Source: Bacillus tuaregi (GTDB taxonomy: Bacteria > Bacillota > Bacilli > Bacillales > Cytobacillaceae). From it: a stretch of 64,000 nucleotides of DNA. This document shows positions 46,579 through 56,846 of the stretch, piece by piece; the first letter of the stretch is position 1; every line of letters begins with the position of its first letter. Position numbers and translations under genes: made by a program. Location of the stretch: positions 1,161,051 to 1,225,050 of the forward strand of contig NZ_LT629731.1 in assembly GCF_900104575.1 (NCBI RefSeq). The letters are read 5' to 3'. The notes beneath the pieces are model-generated. The model was not told where the DNA came from. It searched no databases and was given only the letters and a program-made list of their open reading frames with translations.

Positions 46579-48093
46579 TTAAAACTCCATCTGTTCGCCG
46601 GTCTCTTGAAGAATTCTTTTCTTGGTTCTCTTCATGAGAATGATTGAAATAATGAATGCAATAACAGCAAGCACTAAGATCGTTAGTGAGATGGGCCGTT
46701 GAACAAAAATGAATAAACTGCCTGAAGACATTTCTAACGATTGGATAAAATACCTTTCAATTTTTGGACCTAATACGAGGCAAAGAATAAAGGGAATAAT
46801 CGGCCAGCGATATTTTTGAAAGATATAGCCAAGGATTCCGAACATTATAGCTACTAACACATCAAACATACTATTTCGTATCGAAAAAGACCCTAGGATA
46901 CTGATTAAGAGAATAATAGGCGCTAAAATGCCAAAGGGCACCTCTGTGAGCTTTGCCCATAAGCCCACTAAGGGAAGATTGAGGAGCAGCAGGATGGCAT
47001 TTCCAATAAACATACTGGCAATGATGGTCCAAACTATCTGATTGTTCTGTTCAAAGAGAACAGGTCCGGGAGATAAGCCATATATCATAAGTGCAGCTAA
47101 TAAAACAGCGAGTGGGGGTGATGCAGGTATTCCCAATGCTAACAATGGAATAAATCCTCCGGAGCTTGTTGCATTGTTAGCTGACTCTGGTCCTGCAACT
47201 CCTTCGATTGCCCCGTTGCCAAATTTCTCAGGATGTTTGGATACTTTCTTTTCTAGATCATAAGAAAGGAAGGAAGTAATGGTTGCGGAGACACCGGGCA
47301 GAATCCCAAGGAAAAAGCCTAGTAGGCTTCCTCTGAAAATTGCGGGTAGGCTCTGCTTTAAGTCCTGTTTGCCCGGGTAGACACTCTTTATTTTGACATG
47401 TTTTTTGACTGCATGATTTTCCTCCAGCCCTCTTAGAACCTCTGCGATGGCAAACAGCCCGATAATGATGCTAATCATCTCAAAACCACCAATTAGTAAC
47501 GTAGAGCCAAAGTCAAAGCGGGGCGACCCTGTAGTAATTCCTATTCCCACTAAAGATACTAAAAAGCCTAATAATCCCATAATAACCGATTTTCGAAAGG
47601 AAAAGCCTGTTAGATTAAATAGAATCAATAAGGCAATTAGCATAAGTGTGAAATATTCAGGCGGCCCAAATTTTAGGGCTTGATCAGCTAATATAGGAGC
47701 AAATAAGACGAGTCCAATTAATCCAATAATACCAGCTAGAAAAGAACCAATTGCTGCTATACCTAGAGCAGTCCCGGCTTTTCCTTTTTTGGCAAGCGGA
47801 TAGCCATCTAATGTTGTAGGTACTGAGGATGATTCACCAGGTATATTCATCAGTATCGCAGTCGTAGACCCGCCATACATGGAACCATAATAAATTCCGG
47901 CCATCATCATTAACCCCTGCGTCGGGTTAAGAATGGTTGTAACAGGTAAAAGGATGGCGATAGCTGAAGTCGGTCCTAATCCAGGAAGTACACCGACTAG
48001 GGTTCCCAAGACTGATCCCGCGAGGACAATGAAAAGGTTAGAAGGAGTGATGACTTCACTAAATCCGTTGAGAAGGAACATGATTGAATCCAT
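46579..48093 (-). CDS. tctA: Tripartite tricarboxylate transporter, large permease TctA
   Basis: A 504-residue, ~12-TM permease. Family motifs: VGVLPGLGPTSAIAILLPVT, GIYYGSMYGGSTTAILMNIPGE and the second-half GPESANNATSSGGFIPLLALGIP. With TctB it drives secondary uptake of carboxylates presented by TctC. Start ATG behind AGGGATTTCCG; 13 bp after tctB. Confidence 0.94.
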   Translation of the reverse strand: MDSIMFLLNGFSEVITPSNLFIVLAGSVLGTLVGVLPGLGPTSAIAILLPVTTILNPTQGLMMMAGIYYGSMYGGSTTAILMNIPGESSSVPTTLDGYPLAKKGKAGTALGIAAIGSFLAGIIGLIGLVLFAPILADQALKFGPPEYFTLMLIALLILFNLTGFSFRKSVIMGLLGFLVSLVGIGITTGSPRFDFGSTLLIGGFEMISIIIGLFAIAEVLRGLEENHAVKKHVKIKSVYPGKQDLKQSLPAIFRGSLLGFFLGILPGVSATITSFLSYDLEKKVSKHPEKFGNGAIEGVAGPESANNATSSGGFIPLLALGIPASPPLAVLLAALMIYGLSPGPVLFEQNNQIVWTIIASMFIGNAILLLLNLPLVGLWAKLTEVPFGILAPIILLISILGSFSIRNSMFDVLVAIMFGILGYIFQKYRWPIIPFILCLVLGPKIERYFIQSLEMSSGSLFIFVQRPISLTILVLAVIAFIISIILMKRTKKRILQETGEQMEF

Positions 48094-48106
48094 CGGAAAT
48101 CCCTCC

Positions 48107-48568
48107 TTAGAATGAAAAATATCCTGTTGGGAATGGAATTTTTAGCAGGACAATAAATAGGTAATATAAAACAATCGTGGTGGCTGTTCCGAATAGAGCA
48201 GAGTATAGCCAGCGATAGTTTCCAATCATTTTAATTAAAGCGATGGAAACAACCCAAGTACTAACGACATATCCAACTAGGCTTATTAAAAAACAATAGA
48301 TAAGCAGAATTGAAATGGTAAGTAATAAATGAAGACGCTCTTTACCGGTTGGAAGCCTAGTATTGGTTGATTCTATATTTCTGTCAACTGACACACCCAA
48401 TCCAAATAGCATGAGAAGAATGCCAATTAAACCAGGGAAGGCATGGTCACCTGTTAATAGGTTTTTGCTTAGAGGATATAGCTTTATAGCTTCATAAAAT
48501 GATACACCACCAACTAAAATGGCTGTTATTCCGCCAACTTTTTTCTCTGATAGCAGCTTGGATGTCAT
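48107..48568 (-). CDS. tctB: Tripartite tricarboxylate transporter, small permease TctB
   Basis: A 153-residue protein with four TM helices, poorly conserved in sequence like all TctB proteins but fixed by position before tctA. AAAGGGGGC precedes the ATG. First gene of the operon; no two-component tctDE pair is nearby. Confidence 0.85.
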   Translation of the reverse strand: MTSKLLSEKKVGGITAILVGGVSFYEAIKLYPLSKNLLTGDHAFPGLIGILLMLFGLGVSVDRNIESTNTRLPTGKERLHLLLTISILLIYCFLISLVGYVVSTWVVSIALIKMIGNYRWLYSALFGTATTIVLYYLFIVLLKIPFPTGYFSF

Positions 48569-48848
48569 GGGTTGCCCCCTTTATACATTGTATTCATTCT
48601 TTCATTGGCTTTTTTGAAGAATGGCACTTTGGTGACCGCTACTTTGCCCACCCTGTAGACAAAAACAACCTTGTGCGCTTGATTATCAAACGTTACAAGG
48701 TCTAAAGCTACCAATCGTTTAAGTAATGGTGAAAGTATGGTCAACCATTAGAATAATTAACTATATGCACTGAATCATTAAATCATGATTCATTTACATT
48801 AAGTTCATAAAAGGGAAGGGTCTGCTACGCATGCAAAAGAAGAATTAA

Positions 48849-48894
48849 ATACACCAACACCTCCAGCCATGTTTGACTAGAGGTGTTGGCGTGC
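48849..48894 (-). terminator. Terminator of the BceRSAB-type operon
   Basis: Ten-bp stem CCAACACCTC / GAGGTGTTGG with a 16-nt loop. On the minus strand it is followed by TGTATTTAATTC. The rest of the 48569-48899 gap shows only AT-rich promoter-type sequence for tctB. Confidence 0.75.
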
Positions 48895-48899
48895 CTATA

Positions 48900-50849
48900 T
48901 TATAATGCCTCTTTAATAACCTTTTTGTAATAGATAACCGATAGAATTGCAAAGATAGAATACAAAGCAGTATAGAGAACCATCACAATAATCATCGGTG
49001 CCCAGACCTCTGTACCAAATAGAAACCAGCCAGACTGGACGGCAAAATATCCATGCAGGAGGCCAATTAGTAACGGAATACCGAAATTAAAAATTTGTTT
49101 CGCCTGGATTCCTATAACCAAATCTCCTTGAGTGAATCCAAGCTTTCTCAAAATGGTATAGTTTGGCTTTTCATCCTCACTCTCATCCATTTGTTTAAAA
49201 TAGAGGATACAGCCTGACGTAATGAGAAACGTTAAACCTAAAAACCCGACGATGAACATAATGAGACCAAATAATTGTTTCTGGTTATCACTCATTTGAA
49301 TTCGAGCTAAATTTTCCGTTTCTTCATTGAATAGGTTCGTAAATAGCTCCGTCGCTTCCTCTGTTTTATCTCCATTAGTGATATCAATACCGATGAAAAG
49401 GGAGAATTCCGACTGGAGGGCGGGGTCGATTTCGGATTTTAACGTCTGAAAAACAGAATCGTCCACAATGACAGTTGGAATACCGCCAGCTGTATAGTTA
49501 TAGGATATAACATAATCTTTTCTTAATCCTTGGAAGTCAAGTGGAATCGTTTTCTGTTTGCCCACTAGTTCAAGCCTCCCGGAGTCTTTAAATGACATAA
49601 ACCTCGCTAATGTATCGCTATAGCCAGTGAAAAGAACTTCCTCTTTTGCTAAATCGATATGTTGGACAGCTTTGTCACTAATTACTGGAACAGGCATTTT
49701 CTTCGGATTACTATTTAATGCTGATTCTTCCATATTAATTTCCAAAATTTCCTCTAAATTGGCATTTGCCTGGAGTACGTCAATTTTTCTTTCCTTGTAA
49801 TCAATTTCATTCATACTTAATTCTGTCTTAAACTTGTCTGCATCCTCCACAGTAGTAAAAGCGAAATCCCCAGCTACGTTGTCTGCCGCTGATTCTTCAG
49901 CTGAATAATAGGATATATAGCTTAAAGAAAGTAAACCAACAGCCAATGCCGATACTGTCGTAATAATCGTTAATAATAAAGCATTCGACTTCATACGAAA
50001 CATGATGGTGGAGAGGGAAAGTACCTCGTTAATGTTCAAGTAGCCACCTTTCTTTTTCCGGATCAGGTAAAAGAGAAACCGGACGGATCCTTTGTAAAAC
50101 AGATAGGTTCCCATAATAACAGCTGCAAGGATAAATACCATGGCCATGAACAGTTCATTCATTGTCGTAAAGTGCCCACCAAATAATTTGGAGGAAACAT
50201 AATAGCCTGATACAATCAGAAGGATCCCGGCCATTCCGTATAACATTTCGAAGAAGGAAACTTTCTTTACTTTCTCCTCTGTTGAGGATTTAACACGAAA
50301 AAGAGAAAGGATACTCTGTTTTTTTATAAAGAACCAATTCATTAGGATAATGAAAAGATAAATGATACAAAAGACTACAATAGTCTGAATGAAAGCCTCT
50401 GATGAGAAGTTTAATGTTGCAATAGCGTCTACCTTCGTTATTTTAAATAAAATCATCATGATTAGTTTCGAAACAGAGAACCCGATAAAGATTCCAATCA
50501 GTGTGGAGCTAAAATAGAGAATAAAGTTCTCCACCGTCAGGATTTGGAGAATCTTTCCCTTTGTCATTCCGACAAGCTGAAACAGTCCGATTTCCTTACT
50601 GCGCCGTTTAATGAAAATATGATTAGCATAGAGAAGAAAAACCGAAACAATAGTGACAAGCAGGATAGAAGCAGCTCGAATCGATGCGGCGCCTTTAATC
50701 GATCCCTTTGTTTCATCCATTGCCGGGTCATATTGCAGGGTGACAAAGGCAAAGTAAAGGGCAACTGTAAAGATAAGCGCAAACACATACAAATAGTAGC
50801 TTTTTAAATTTTTTTTCAGGCTGCTTAGTATGAGCTGGTTAATGTTCAT
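48900..50849 (-). CDS. BceB-type ABC permease (antimicrobial peptide resistance)
   Basis: A 649-residue permease of the BceB/VraG type: ten TM helices with a large extracellular domain of about 200 residues between TM7 and TM8 (~310-525), the peptide-sensing region. Start ATG at 50849 is 8 nt after GGAGG; it overlaps the ATPase gene by 11 bp. With BceA it detects and removes cell-wall-targeting peptides (bacitracin, mersacidin or others) from their lipid target, and signals flux to the BceS kinase. The specific peptide is not predictable. Confidence 0.9.
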   Translation of the reverse strand: MNINQLILSSLKKNLKSYYLYVFALIFTVALYFAFVTLQYDPAMDETKGSIKGAASIRAASILLVTIVSVFLLYANHIFIKRRSKEIGLFQLVGMTKGKILQILTVENFILYFSSTLIGIFIGFSVSKLIMMILFKITKVDAIATLNFSSEAFIQTIVVFCIIYLFIILMNWFFIKKQSILSLFRVKSSTEEKVKKVSFFEMLYGMAGILLIVSGYYVSSKLFGGHFTTMNELFMAMVFILAAVIMGTYLFYKGSVRFLFYLIRKKKGGYLNINEVLSLSTIMFRMKSNALLLTIITTVSALAVGLLSLSYISYYSAEESAADNVAGDFAFTTVEDADKFKTELSMNEIDYKERKIDVLQANANLEEILEINMEESALNSNPKKMPVPVISDKAVQHIDLAKEEVLFTGYSDTLARFMSFKDSGRLELVGKQKTIPLDFQGLRKDYVISYNYTAGGIPTVIVDDSVFQTLKSEIDPALQSEFSLFIGIDITNGDKTEEATELFTNLFNEETENLARIQMSDNQKQLFGLIMFIVGFLGLTFLITSGCILYFKQMDESEDEKPNYTILRKLGFTQGDLVIGIQAKQIFNFGIPLLIGLLHGYFAVQSGWFLFGTEVWAPMIIVMVLYTALYSIFAILSVIYYKKVIKEAL

Positions 50850-51600
50850 TAGACACACCTCCTAATACAGCCTGTGTTTTCATAATATCCTGAAAGAAGA
50901 TTTGCCTTGATTGCTCCCCTTTATTTAATTGTGTGTAGATTCTACCATCCTTTATAAAAATCACTCGACTGCAGTAGCTTGCTGCAACGGGGTCGTGGGT
51001 AACCATTAAAATCGTTGCACTTCTTTTTTGATTTAAATCACTTAGCTTATTCAATAAATCCGAAGCAGATTTCGAGTCAAGGGCGCCAGTCGGTTCGTCA
51101 GCAAATATGATGCTTGGTTCATGAATAAAGGCCCTAGCTGCAGAGGTTCGCTGCTTTTGACCACCGGATATTTCATTAGGATATTTGTCCCTTAATTCAT
51201 AGATACCCAGATTTGTTGCCACTTCTTTGAATTTTTCTTCTGCTGCTCTTTTCGGAGTTTTTGTAATTGATAACGGCAGTAGAATATTTTCTTGAACTGT
51301 AAGAGTATCCAGCAGGTTATAGTCTTGAAAAATAAAACCTAGATAATGCTTACGAAACTCTGCTAGTTGTTTTTCTTTCATGGCGGTCATTTCTTTACCT
51401 TCTATAAAAATGGTCCCGTTGCTTACTTGATCAATGGAAGAAAGAACGTTCAAGAGAGTCGTTTTCCCTGACCCGGAGGCTCCCATAATACTGACAAATT
51501 CCCCTTTTTCAATGCTAAGGTCAATTCCCATTAAGACTTCCTGTTTATTAAACTTATTGCCATAGCTTTTATGAATTTTATTTGCTTCTAAAATGTTCAT
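50839..51600 (-). CDS. BceA-type ABC ATPase
   Basis: A 253-residue ATPase: Walker [13 protein letters not shown], signature [14 protein letters not shown] (with ISGGQ), Walker [17 protein letters not shown]-loop [10 protein letters not shown]. Start at the ATG at 51600 ([14 protein letters not shown]), with AAAGGAG upstream; the frame extends a further 35 codons but across the gap to the kinase gene without a site. Pairs with the BceB-type permease. Confidence 0.92.
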   Translation of the reverse strand: MNILEANKIHKSYGNKFNKQEVLMGIDLSIEKGEFVSIMGASGSGKTTLLNVLSSIDQVSNGTIFIEGKEMTAMKEKQLAEFRKHYLGFIFQDYNLLDTLTVQENILLPLSITKTPKRAAEEKFKEVATNLGIYELRDKYPNEISGGQKQRTSAARAFIHEPSIIFADEPTGALDSKSASDLLNKLSDLNQKRSATILMVTHDPVAASYCSRVIFIKDGRIYTQLNKGEQSRQIFFQDIMKTQAVLGGVSNEH

Positions 51601-51701
51601 TTTCTTCCACACTCCTTTATTCGTTACTACTATTATAAAAAGTGCTGAGGCGGTTTTCCCTTCATTTACCGAACAAACAACAAAAGCATGTGACATTTTT
51701 G

Positions 51702-52706
51702 TCACATGCCTGTAATTTTAACGAACTCATTCCGGTTGGGGAACGTTAAAGTAAAGGAAGTACCTAAGCCTGGCTTCGATTCAACCGCCATATGAATGGA
51801 TAAGGCTTCAGCTGCTTTTTTGGCTAAATATAGTCCCATACCGGTTGCAGCACTGTCTTGATGCTTAGTAGTGGACGTAAACCCCTTTTCAAAGATGCGC
51901 GAGAGGTCCTTTGCTTCAATTCCACGACCTGAATCCTGAACTTGAAGCTTCACATGTCCTTTCTCGACATCGCTTCTGATTACAATATCAGAAGAATCAC
52001 TGTATTTTACAGCATTTGTTAGCAACTGTCGGATAATAAAGGAAAGCCATTTGGCGTCTGTTAGCACTTCAGATATTTCCAAATTAACCTCAAATCCAAT
52101 TCCTTTTTGGATGCACCATGATTGTATGGTTTTGATTTCCTTGAAAATTAACCCTTGAAGATTTGTCGCTTCTATGTAAAGGTCGTTCTCCATGAAAGGA
52201 ATCCGCTTTTGATGAAGCTGCTGGTCAAGAAGTAGGTGGATCCTTAGCCATTCATAGGTTAAGGGCGCTTTGATATTAGAATCAGCCATCCGGTCAATCA
52301 TTAAACTCATGGCTGTCAACGGGGTTTTCACTTCATGAATCCATGCCAACAGATCATCTTTTTCCTGCTCCATTGTCAATCTGTTTTTAGCCATATCCCT
52401 TTTTAACACTTCGGTTTGTTCGTTCAATTTATCTTCAACAATGGTTTCAAAGGGAGAGTCTGCAGTTGCTAAAACACTAATATCTAAATCATTATCCCAT
52501 TTCTCAAGGCAATGATAAAATTTGGTTTCCTTATGGTAGCGAATAATCAAGAAAAAGAAAAAGAGTATCAGCGATAAAAAGACAATATAGAGGATGGGCT
52601 TCATTGGAATGGCTGCATCAAGATAAGCCACGATAATTATTAATAGCTGGAGAAAAATAAAAAATAAAATCCAACTTAGCCTTTCCTTAACATATTTATG
52701 AATCAT
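51702..52706 (-). CDS. BceS-type intramembrane-sensing histidine kinase
   Basis: A 334-residue kinase with two N-terminal TM helices joined by a very short loop (no extracellular sensor), so it must be told about peptide by the transporter. DHp His in [18 protein letters not shown]-binding N box [10 protein letters not shown] boxes [12 protein letters not shown] and GMGLYLAKK. Start at the ATG at 52706 ([13 protein letters not shown]), overlapping the regulator gene by 11 bp, as BceS proteins start similarly. Confidence 0.9.
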   Translation of the reverse strand: MIHKYVKERLSWILFFIFLQLLIIIVAYLDAAIPMKPILYIVFLSLILFFFFLIIRYHKETKFYHCLEKWDNDLDISVLATADSPFETIVEDKLNEQTEVLKRDMAKNRLTMEQEKDDLLAWIHEVKTPLTAMSLMIDRMADSNIKAPLTYEWLRIHLLLDQQLHQKRIPFMENDLYIEATNLQGLIFKEIKTIQSWCIQKGIGFEVNLEISEVLTDAKWLSFIIRQLLTNAVKYSDSSDIVIRSDVEKGHVKLQVQDSGRGIEAKDLSRIFEKGFTSTTKHQDSAATGMGLYLAKKAAEALSIHMAVESKPGLGTSFTLTFPNRNEFVKITGM

Positions 52707-53394
52707 AGGAATCGGTCTCTTCCCTCGCCATGTATCCTTGTCCAACCTTTGTTTCAATATATTGTCCTAATTGAATGCTATCAAGCTTTTTCCGCAATCG
52801 ATTTACATTCACCGTTAATGTATTATCGCTAACAAACCTTTCATCATCCCATAGTCGTTTCATTAAGTCTTCCCTGCTTACAATCCTGTTCTTCTGTTCA
52901 ACAAGTAGTTTTAAAATAAACATTTCATTTTTGGTCAATTCAACAGTGTCAATCAGGTTGGTTACCGTGTTTTTTTCATAATCGATAGTTGCTTCACACC
53001 AGGTTTTAAGTACAGCCTTTTCGGTACTATAGTTATAGACACGACGCAGTATCGCTTGGATTTTGGCTATGAGTACATCAAAGTGAAAAGGTTTTTGAAT
53101 AAAATCATCTGCACCTAATTGCATAGACATAACCATGTCTGTCGGATGATCTCGTGATGATAAAAATAGAATCGGGACATTAGAATGAGAACGAATCATA
53201 CGACACCAATGAAATCCATCAAATTTAGGCAGTTGAATATCAATAATAACCAAATCAGGATTAATTATTGTGAATTCCTGCATCACTTGACTGAAATCTT
53301 TTATCCCGTATACATCATAAGACCAGCTCGTTAAGCGATCTTTGATTTCTTGAAACAGAGTTGTATCATCTTCGATTAAAAGTAATGTAAACAT
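52696..53394 (-). CDS. BceR-type OmpR-family response regulator
   Basis: A 232-residue regulator: receiver domain with acidic pocket (LLIEDD), phospho-Asp in LVIIDIQLP, Thr/Ser and Lys (FLSSRD, QKPF), then winged-helix DNA-binding domain (LTKNEMFILKLLVEQKNRIVSREDLMKRLW). First gene of the regulator-kinase-ATPase-permease unit. Start at the ATG at 53394, after GGTGAAT; expected to activate its own transporter genes. Confidence 0.92.
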   Translation of the reverse strand: MFTLLLIEDDTTLFQEIKDRLTSWSYDVYGIKDFSQVMQEFTIINPDLVIIDIQLPKFDGFHWCRMIRSHSNVPILFLSSRDHPTDMVMSMQLGADDFIQKPFHFDVLIAKIQAILRRVYNYSTEKAVLKTWCEATIDYEKNTVTNLIDTVELTKNEMFILKLLVEQKNRIVSREDLMKRLWDDERFVSDNTLTVNVNRLRKKLDSIQLGQYIETKVGQGYMAREETDSYDS

Positions 53395-53570
53395 AATATT
53401 CACCACACAAAAAACATAATTGTCAGGCCATGTACCACTGATAACGAAAGCCTTGATTTACCATAATTGTAAAGCAAAAATCGGTTGTGCGCTATTACGA
53501 AGAGTTGGGATATATGATAAATGAAGAGTGAGGTGGGATACTATAGATATGGGATAGAAAGGAGAAAAAG

Positions 53571-53741
53571 ATGGTACAAAAACAATTAGATCTAGAAATA
53601 CAACCAATAGATGACACTAAACAGGAAAAGGACCTGTATGGCATTGATATAGAAATGAGTCTTCAATCTGTCAATTTTGCAACAACGGAAAATCCTTATT
53701 TTTATGAAAATTTTATTGATGAGGAAAACGAAAAGGAGTGA
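53571..53741 (+). CDS. Small acidic protein of unknown function (56 aa)
   Basis: An unrecognised 56-residue ORF beginning MVQKQLDLEIQPIDD, rich in Asp/Glu and Gln, ending in YFYENFIDEENEKE. A good GGAG site stands 7 nt upstream of the ATG, and its stop codon lies inside a terminator stem, which together support a real gene. No motif or signal sequence. Sits between the Bce-type operon and the spore-coat cluster. Confidence 0.65.
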   Translation: MVQKQLDLEIQPIDDTKQEKDLYGIDIEMSLQSVNFATTENPYFYENFIDEENEKE

Positions 53742-53768
53742 ACATTGATTCACTCCTTTTCGTTTTAG
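53731..53768. terminator. Bidirectional terminator, small ORF / coat-F gene
   Basis: AAAAGGAGTGAA / TTCACTCCTTTT stem with CATTGA loop and a CGTTTT tail. Confidence 0.85.
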
Positions 53769-53773
53769 CATCT

Positions 53774-54076
53774 TTATTGCTGAGCAAGATTTAGAGCGGT
53801 ATTAGAGACAGATAAATCCTCCTGCAGCTGTTCACCCAAATCATGTGGATAATAATAGCCCTTTGCAATCATGTAGTTGGTTATTTTCTCATGAGTGTCG
53901 ATAGCCATACGCAGCTGAGCTCGTAATGTCTCGCGTAGCTCCGGTGTAGCAGCCTCTGTAATGGCAACTGTATAATTCCTAACTCCAGCCTTTGCAGAAA
54001 TCAAAAAGTCAGTTGCGATAACTTGGTCGGTCAATCCGCCCATTCCTATAATATTTTGTATAAGCTGGTTCATCAT
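53774..54076 (-). CDS. Coat F-domain spore coat protein (YraD-like)
   Basis: A 100-residue CotF-family protein, ferritin-like helical bundle pattern: TDFLISAKAGVRNYTVAITEAATPELRETLRAQL is the domain signature. Length matches B. subtilis YraD (99 residues). Its start overlaps the preceding small gene by 4 bp. Probably a forespore- or mother-cell-made coat component. Confidence 0.82.
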   Translation of the reverse strand: MMNQLIQNIIGMGGLTDQVIATDFLISAKAGVRNYTVAITEAATPELRETLRAQLRMAIDTHEKITNYMIAKGYYYPHDLGEQLQEDLSVSNTALNLAQQ

Positions 54077-54276
54077 TGAGCCTCCCGGTTTGTTAGAAAA
54101 TTCTTCAGCTGCTCGATATGAGCAGTCCCAGATTTTGCGTCATTCTCAAGAATTGATTTTAGTTCTTCATCTTGTGCTAGCTTGCTCATGGTTACTGATT
54201 TAGTTAAACAAAGGTTTTTAAAGGTTAACAATTCATGGACATCAATTGTCTCATGCAGGCCTAGATATTTTGTCAT
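54073..54276 (-). CDS. Small spore coat-associated protein (YraE-like)
   Basis: A 67-residue protein, GLHETIDVHELLTFKNLCLTKS, homologous to the gene product at 54438 (LHETLEAHEILNFKTVCLLKS) on the other strand. Size and position match B. subtilis YraE (65 residues). Forms a translationally coupled pair with the downstream CotF-like gene. Confidence 0.78.
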   Translation of the reverse strand: MTKYLGLHETIDVHELLTFKNLCLTKSVTMSKLAQDEELKSILENDAKSGTAHIEQLKNFLTNREAQ

Positions 54277-54437
54277 CTTCTCACTCCATTAAGATTATTG
54301 GCATTCTTATATTTTCAATGTCTTCATTTGATTATTCATTTGAATTATATTCATGAAATAGCTTTTTTTTATAATAGGATAAGGACAGCCTTCTAGGAGA
54401 AAATAAATATGACTATTACAAAACTGGAGGTGCTGTC

Positions 54438-54647
54438 ATGGAAAAGGAAACACTTGCGCTGCATGAAACATTGGAGGCACATGAAATTTTAAATTTCAAA
54501 ACAGTCTGCCTGCTTAAGTCGAAATTAATGCAGGGGATGTGCTTCGATAATGACCTGAAGGCGTTAATGGAGAAGGATGTTCAACAATCAAAAAAAGATA
54601 TAAATGAATTGATTAGTTATTATAAACAAAATGAAATTTTACATTAA
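54438..54647 (+). CDS. Small spore coat-associated protein (YraG-like)
   Basis: A 69-residue paralogue of the 54073-54276 product; the shared core is LHETxxxHExLxFKxxCLxKS. CTGGAGGTGCTGTC precedes the ATG. First gene of the yraG-yraF-adhB-type unit. Function in the coat unknown. Confidence 0.78.
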   Translation: MEKETLALHETLEAHEILNFKTVCLLKSKLMQGMCFDNDLKALMEKDVQQSKKDINELISYYKQNEILH

Positions 54648-54662
54648 CTTGGGGGTGAAGAG

Positions 54663-55022
54663 ATGCAAGATTATTTAGATCCAAGAAATGCAGAAGGGAT
54701 GCCGAACTTAGCTGATTCTGCTTTTGCTATGGATTTTCTTTTATCAGTAAAAAACGGCATTCGTAATTATGGATTTGCTTTGACTGAGACCGCAAGCCCG
54801 GAGCTAAGAAAAGTGCTTACCAAGCAGCTAGAGGCGGCGATTGATTTACACGGTGAAATTTCAGAACTAATGATTAAAAAAGGCTGGCTGAATCCTCATC
54901 ACTTTGATGAACAATTTAAGGTGGATTTAAAGTCGGCTGAAACCGCAGTGCAAATTGCACAATTGAATTTATTTCCGCTGGATACCGATCGTCAGGGAAT
55001 GTTCGCCACACCGAATAAATAA
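54663..55022 (+). CDS. Coat F-domain spore coat protein (YraF-like)
   Basis: A 119-residue CotF-family protein (DFLLSVKNGIRNYGFALTETASPELRKVLTKQL), paralogue of the divergent YraD-like gene. 15 bp after the YraG-like gene, 15 bp before adhB. Size matches YraF (122). Confidence 0.82.
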   Translation: MQDYLDPRNAEGMPNLADSAFAMDFLLSVKNGIRNYGFALTETASPELRKVLTKQLEAAIDLHGEISELMIKKGWLNPHHFDEQFKVDLKSAETAVQIAQLNLFPLDTDRQGMFATPNK

Positions 55023-55037
55023 AGGAGCGACGATTTT

Positions 55038-56174
55038 ATGAAAGCTGTTACATACCAAGGTATTAAAAATATTGAAGTAAAAGAGGTAAAGGATCCAGCA
55101 ATTAAAAATCCCGACGATATTATCGTTAAAATAACGACTTCGGCTATTTGCGGATCCGATTTACATTTAATTCATGGGATGATACCAAACTTTCCAACCG
55201 ATTATGTGATTGGTCACGAGCCGCTTGGCATTGTTGAGGAGGTGGGTCCTGAGGTGACCAAAGTAAAGAAGGGGGATCGAGTGATCATACCTTTCCAGGC
55301 AGCCTGTGGACACTGCTGGTATTGTAATCATGACCTGACGAGCCAATGCGACAATTCTAATCCACACGGAGAAATGGGAGGGTTTTTTGGCTACTCAGAG
55401 CTGACAGGGGGAATTGCCGGCGGGCAGGCAGAATACTTACATGTCCCTTATGGGAATTTTACACCATTTAAAATTCCAGAAGATTGTACGGTTGAAGATG
55501 AAAAGCTTGTGTTGATTGCGGATGCTGCGTCAACTGCTTACTGGAGTGTTGACCATGCAGGTGTAAAAGCGGGTGATACGGTGGTTATTCTTGGATGCGG
55601 GCCGATAGGGCTGTTAGCTCAAAAGTTTGCCTGGCTGAAGGGGGCAGAGAGAGTGATTGCCGTTGATTATATTGATTACCGCTTACAGCATGCAAAACGG
55701 ACGAATAATGTTGAAACGATTAATTTCGAACAGCATGACAATACGGGGGAATATATAAAAGAATTGACGAAGGGTGGGGCAGACATTGTTATTGATGCTG
55801 TTGGAATGGATGGGAAGTTTACCCCGCTTGAATTTTTAGCAACAGGATTAAAGCTTCATGGAGGGGCAATGAGTGCTCTTGTGATGGCTACTCAGGCTGT
55901 ACGAAAGGGTGGAACGATTCAAGTAACCGGAGCTTACGGCGGTCGCTATAATGCCTTCCCATTAGGGGATATTTTCCAACGCAATGTTATAGTAAAGACA
56001 GGACAAGCACCCGTCATTCCTTATATGCCATATCTATATCAATTGGCTAATGAAGGGAAAGTGGATATGGGGGACATCATTACCCATGTACTTCCATTAG
56101 AACAAGCAAAGCATGGCTATGAGGTGTTTGATACAAAAACTGATGATTGCATAAAAGTGGTGTTGAAGCCTTAA
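55038..56174 (+). CDS. adhB: Zinc-dependent alcohol dehydrogenase (AdhB-like)
   Basis: A 378-residue MDR-family dehydrogenase. Catalytic zinc residues: ICGSDLHL and GHEPLGIVEEVG; structural zinc cysteines CGHCWYCNHDLTSQC; NAD-binding GCGPIGLLAQ. Formaldehyde or glutathione-independent dehydrogenase-like relatives share the long insert after residue 110. In B. subtilis adhB lies among the yra coat genes exactly as here, suggesting expression during sporulation. No hairpin terminator follows; a 52-bp repeat array begins 30 bp later. Confidence 0.88.
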   Translation: MKAVTYQGIKNIEVKEVKDPAIKNPDDIIVKITTSAICGSDLHLIHGMIPNFPTDYVIGHEPLGIVEEVGPEVTKVKKGDRVIIPFQAACGHCWYCNHDLTSQCDNSNPHGEMGGFFGYSELTGGIAGGQAEYLHVPYGNFTPFKIPEDCTVEDEKLVLIADAASTAYWSVDHAGVKAGDTVVILGCGPIGLLAQKFAWLKGAERVIAVDYIDYRLQHAKRTNNVETINFEQHDNTGEYIKELTKGGADIVIDAVGMDGKFTPLEFLATGLKLHGGAMSALVMATQAVRKGGTIQVTGAYGGRYNAFPLGDIFQRNVIVKTGQAPVIPYMPYLYQLANEGKVDMGDIITHVLPLEQAKHGYEVFDTKTDDCIKVVLKP

Positions 56175-56204
56175 TTTATTTTTTTATCCGAAAACTCTAC
56201 ATCT

Positions 56205-56620
56205 CTATCGGACAATTCCGGCTGCTTCGCGTTGGAACTTGGCCTTTAGAGTACTTCTATCGGACAATTCGAGCTTGTTATCCCAAGAACCTGGTCATTA
56301 GAGAGCTTCTATCGGACAATACGGGCTTGTTATCTCAGGAACTTGGTCTTTAGAGTACTTCTATCGGACAATACGGGCTTGTTATCTCAGGAACTTGGTC
56401 TTTAGAGTACTTCTATCGGACAATACGAGCTTGTTATCTCAGGAACTTGGCCTTTAGAGTACTTCTATCGGACAATACGAGCTTGTTATCCCAGGAACTT
56501 GGTCATTAGAGAGCTTCTATCGGACAATACGAGCTTGTTATCCCAGGAACTTGGTCATTAGAGTGCCTCTATCGGACAAGCTCGGCTTGTTAGCCTAAGA
56601 ACTTGGTCTTTGTCCCAATT
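56205..56620 (+). repeat. Minisatellite of eight 52-bp tandem repeats
   Basis: Eight units with an exact 52-bp period, beginning at 56205, 56257, 56309, 56361, 56413, 56465, 56517 and 56569. Each starts CTATCGGACAAT and contains GCTTGTTATC and GGAACTTGGTC; inner copies are nearly identical, outer ones diverged. 52 is not a multiple of three, so no repeat protein is encoded. Not CRISPR: there are no unique spacers. 56621-56793 is AT-rich with nothing else seen. Confidence 0.95.
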
Positions 56621-56793
56621 ATGTTTTATTAAATCACTATATAGATTGACATTGATTACCCAATATTTTATAATCATTATTGAGAACAATCAGTAACAGT
56701 TCTTAATAAGTTTACATACTCTTGATTAAGCGGCTGAAGAGAAATAATTACAGTTAAGTTGAATAGAAATAAAATAAGTAAATTTTTTATACA

Positions 56794-56827
56794 CCATTAT
56801 TATCATTATTGATAATGATAATAATGG
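56794..56827. promoter_or_regulatory. 34-bp perfect inverted repeat before the YhfC-type gene (Fur-family-like)
   Basis: Two 16-bp arms (CCATTATTATCATTAT and its exact complement) separated by TG, ending 19 bp before the ATG. It contains TGATAATGATAAT, close to Fur/PerR-type boxes. Could be an operator or a leader hairpin. Confidence 0.75.
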
Positions 56828-56846
56828 AATTAAAGGAGGAACGGAT

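Noticed and set aside
56205-56620. Regular repeats considered as a CRISPR array
   Set aside because: The whole 52-bp unit is conserved; there are no unique spacers of separate origin and no cas genes in the window.
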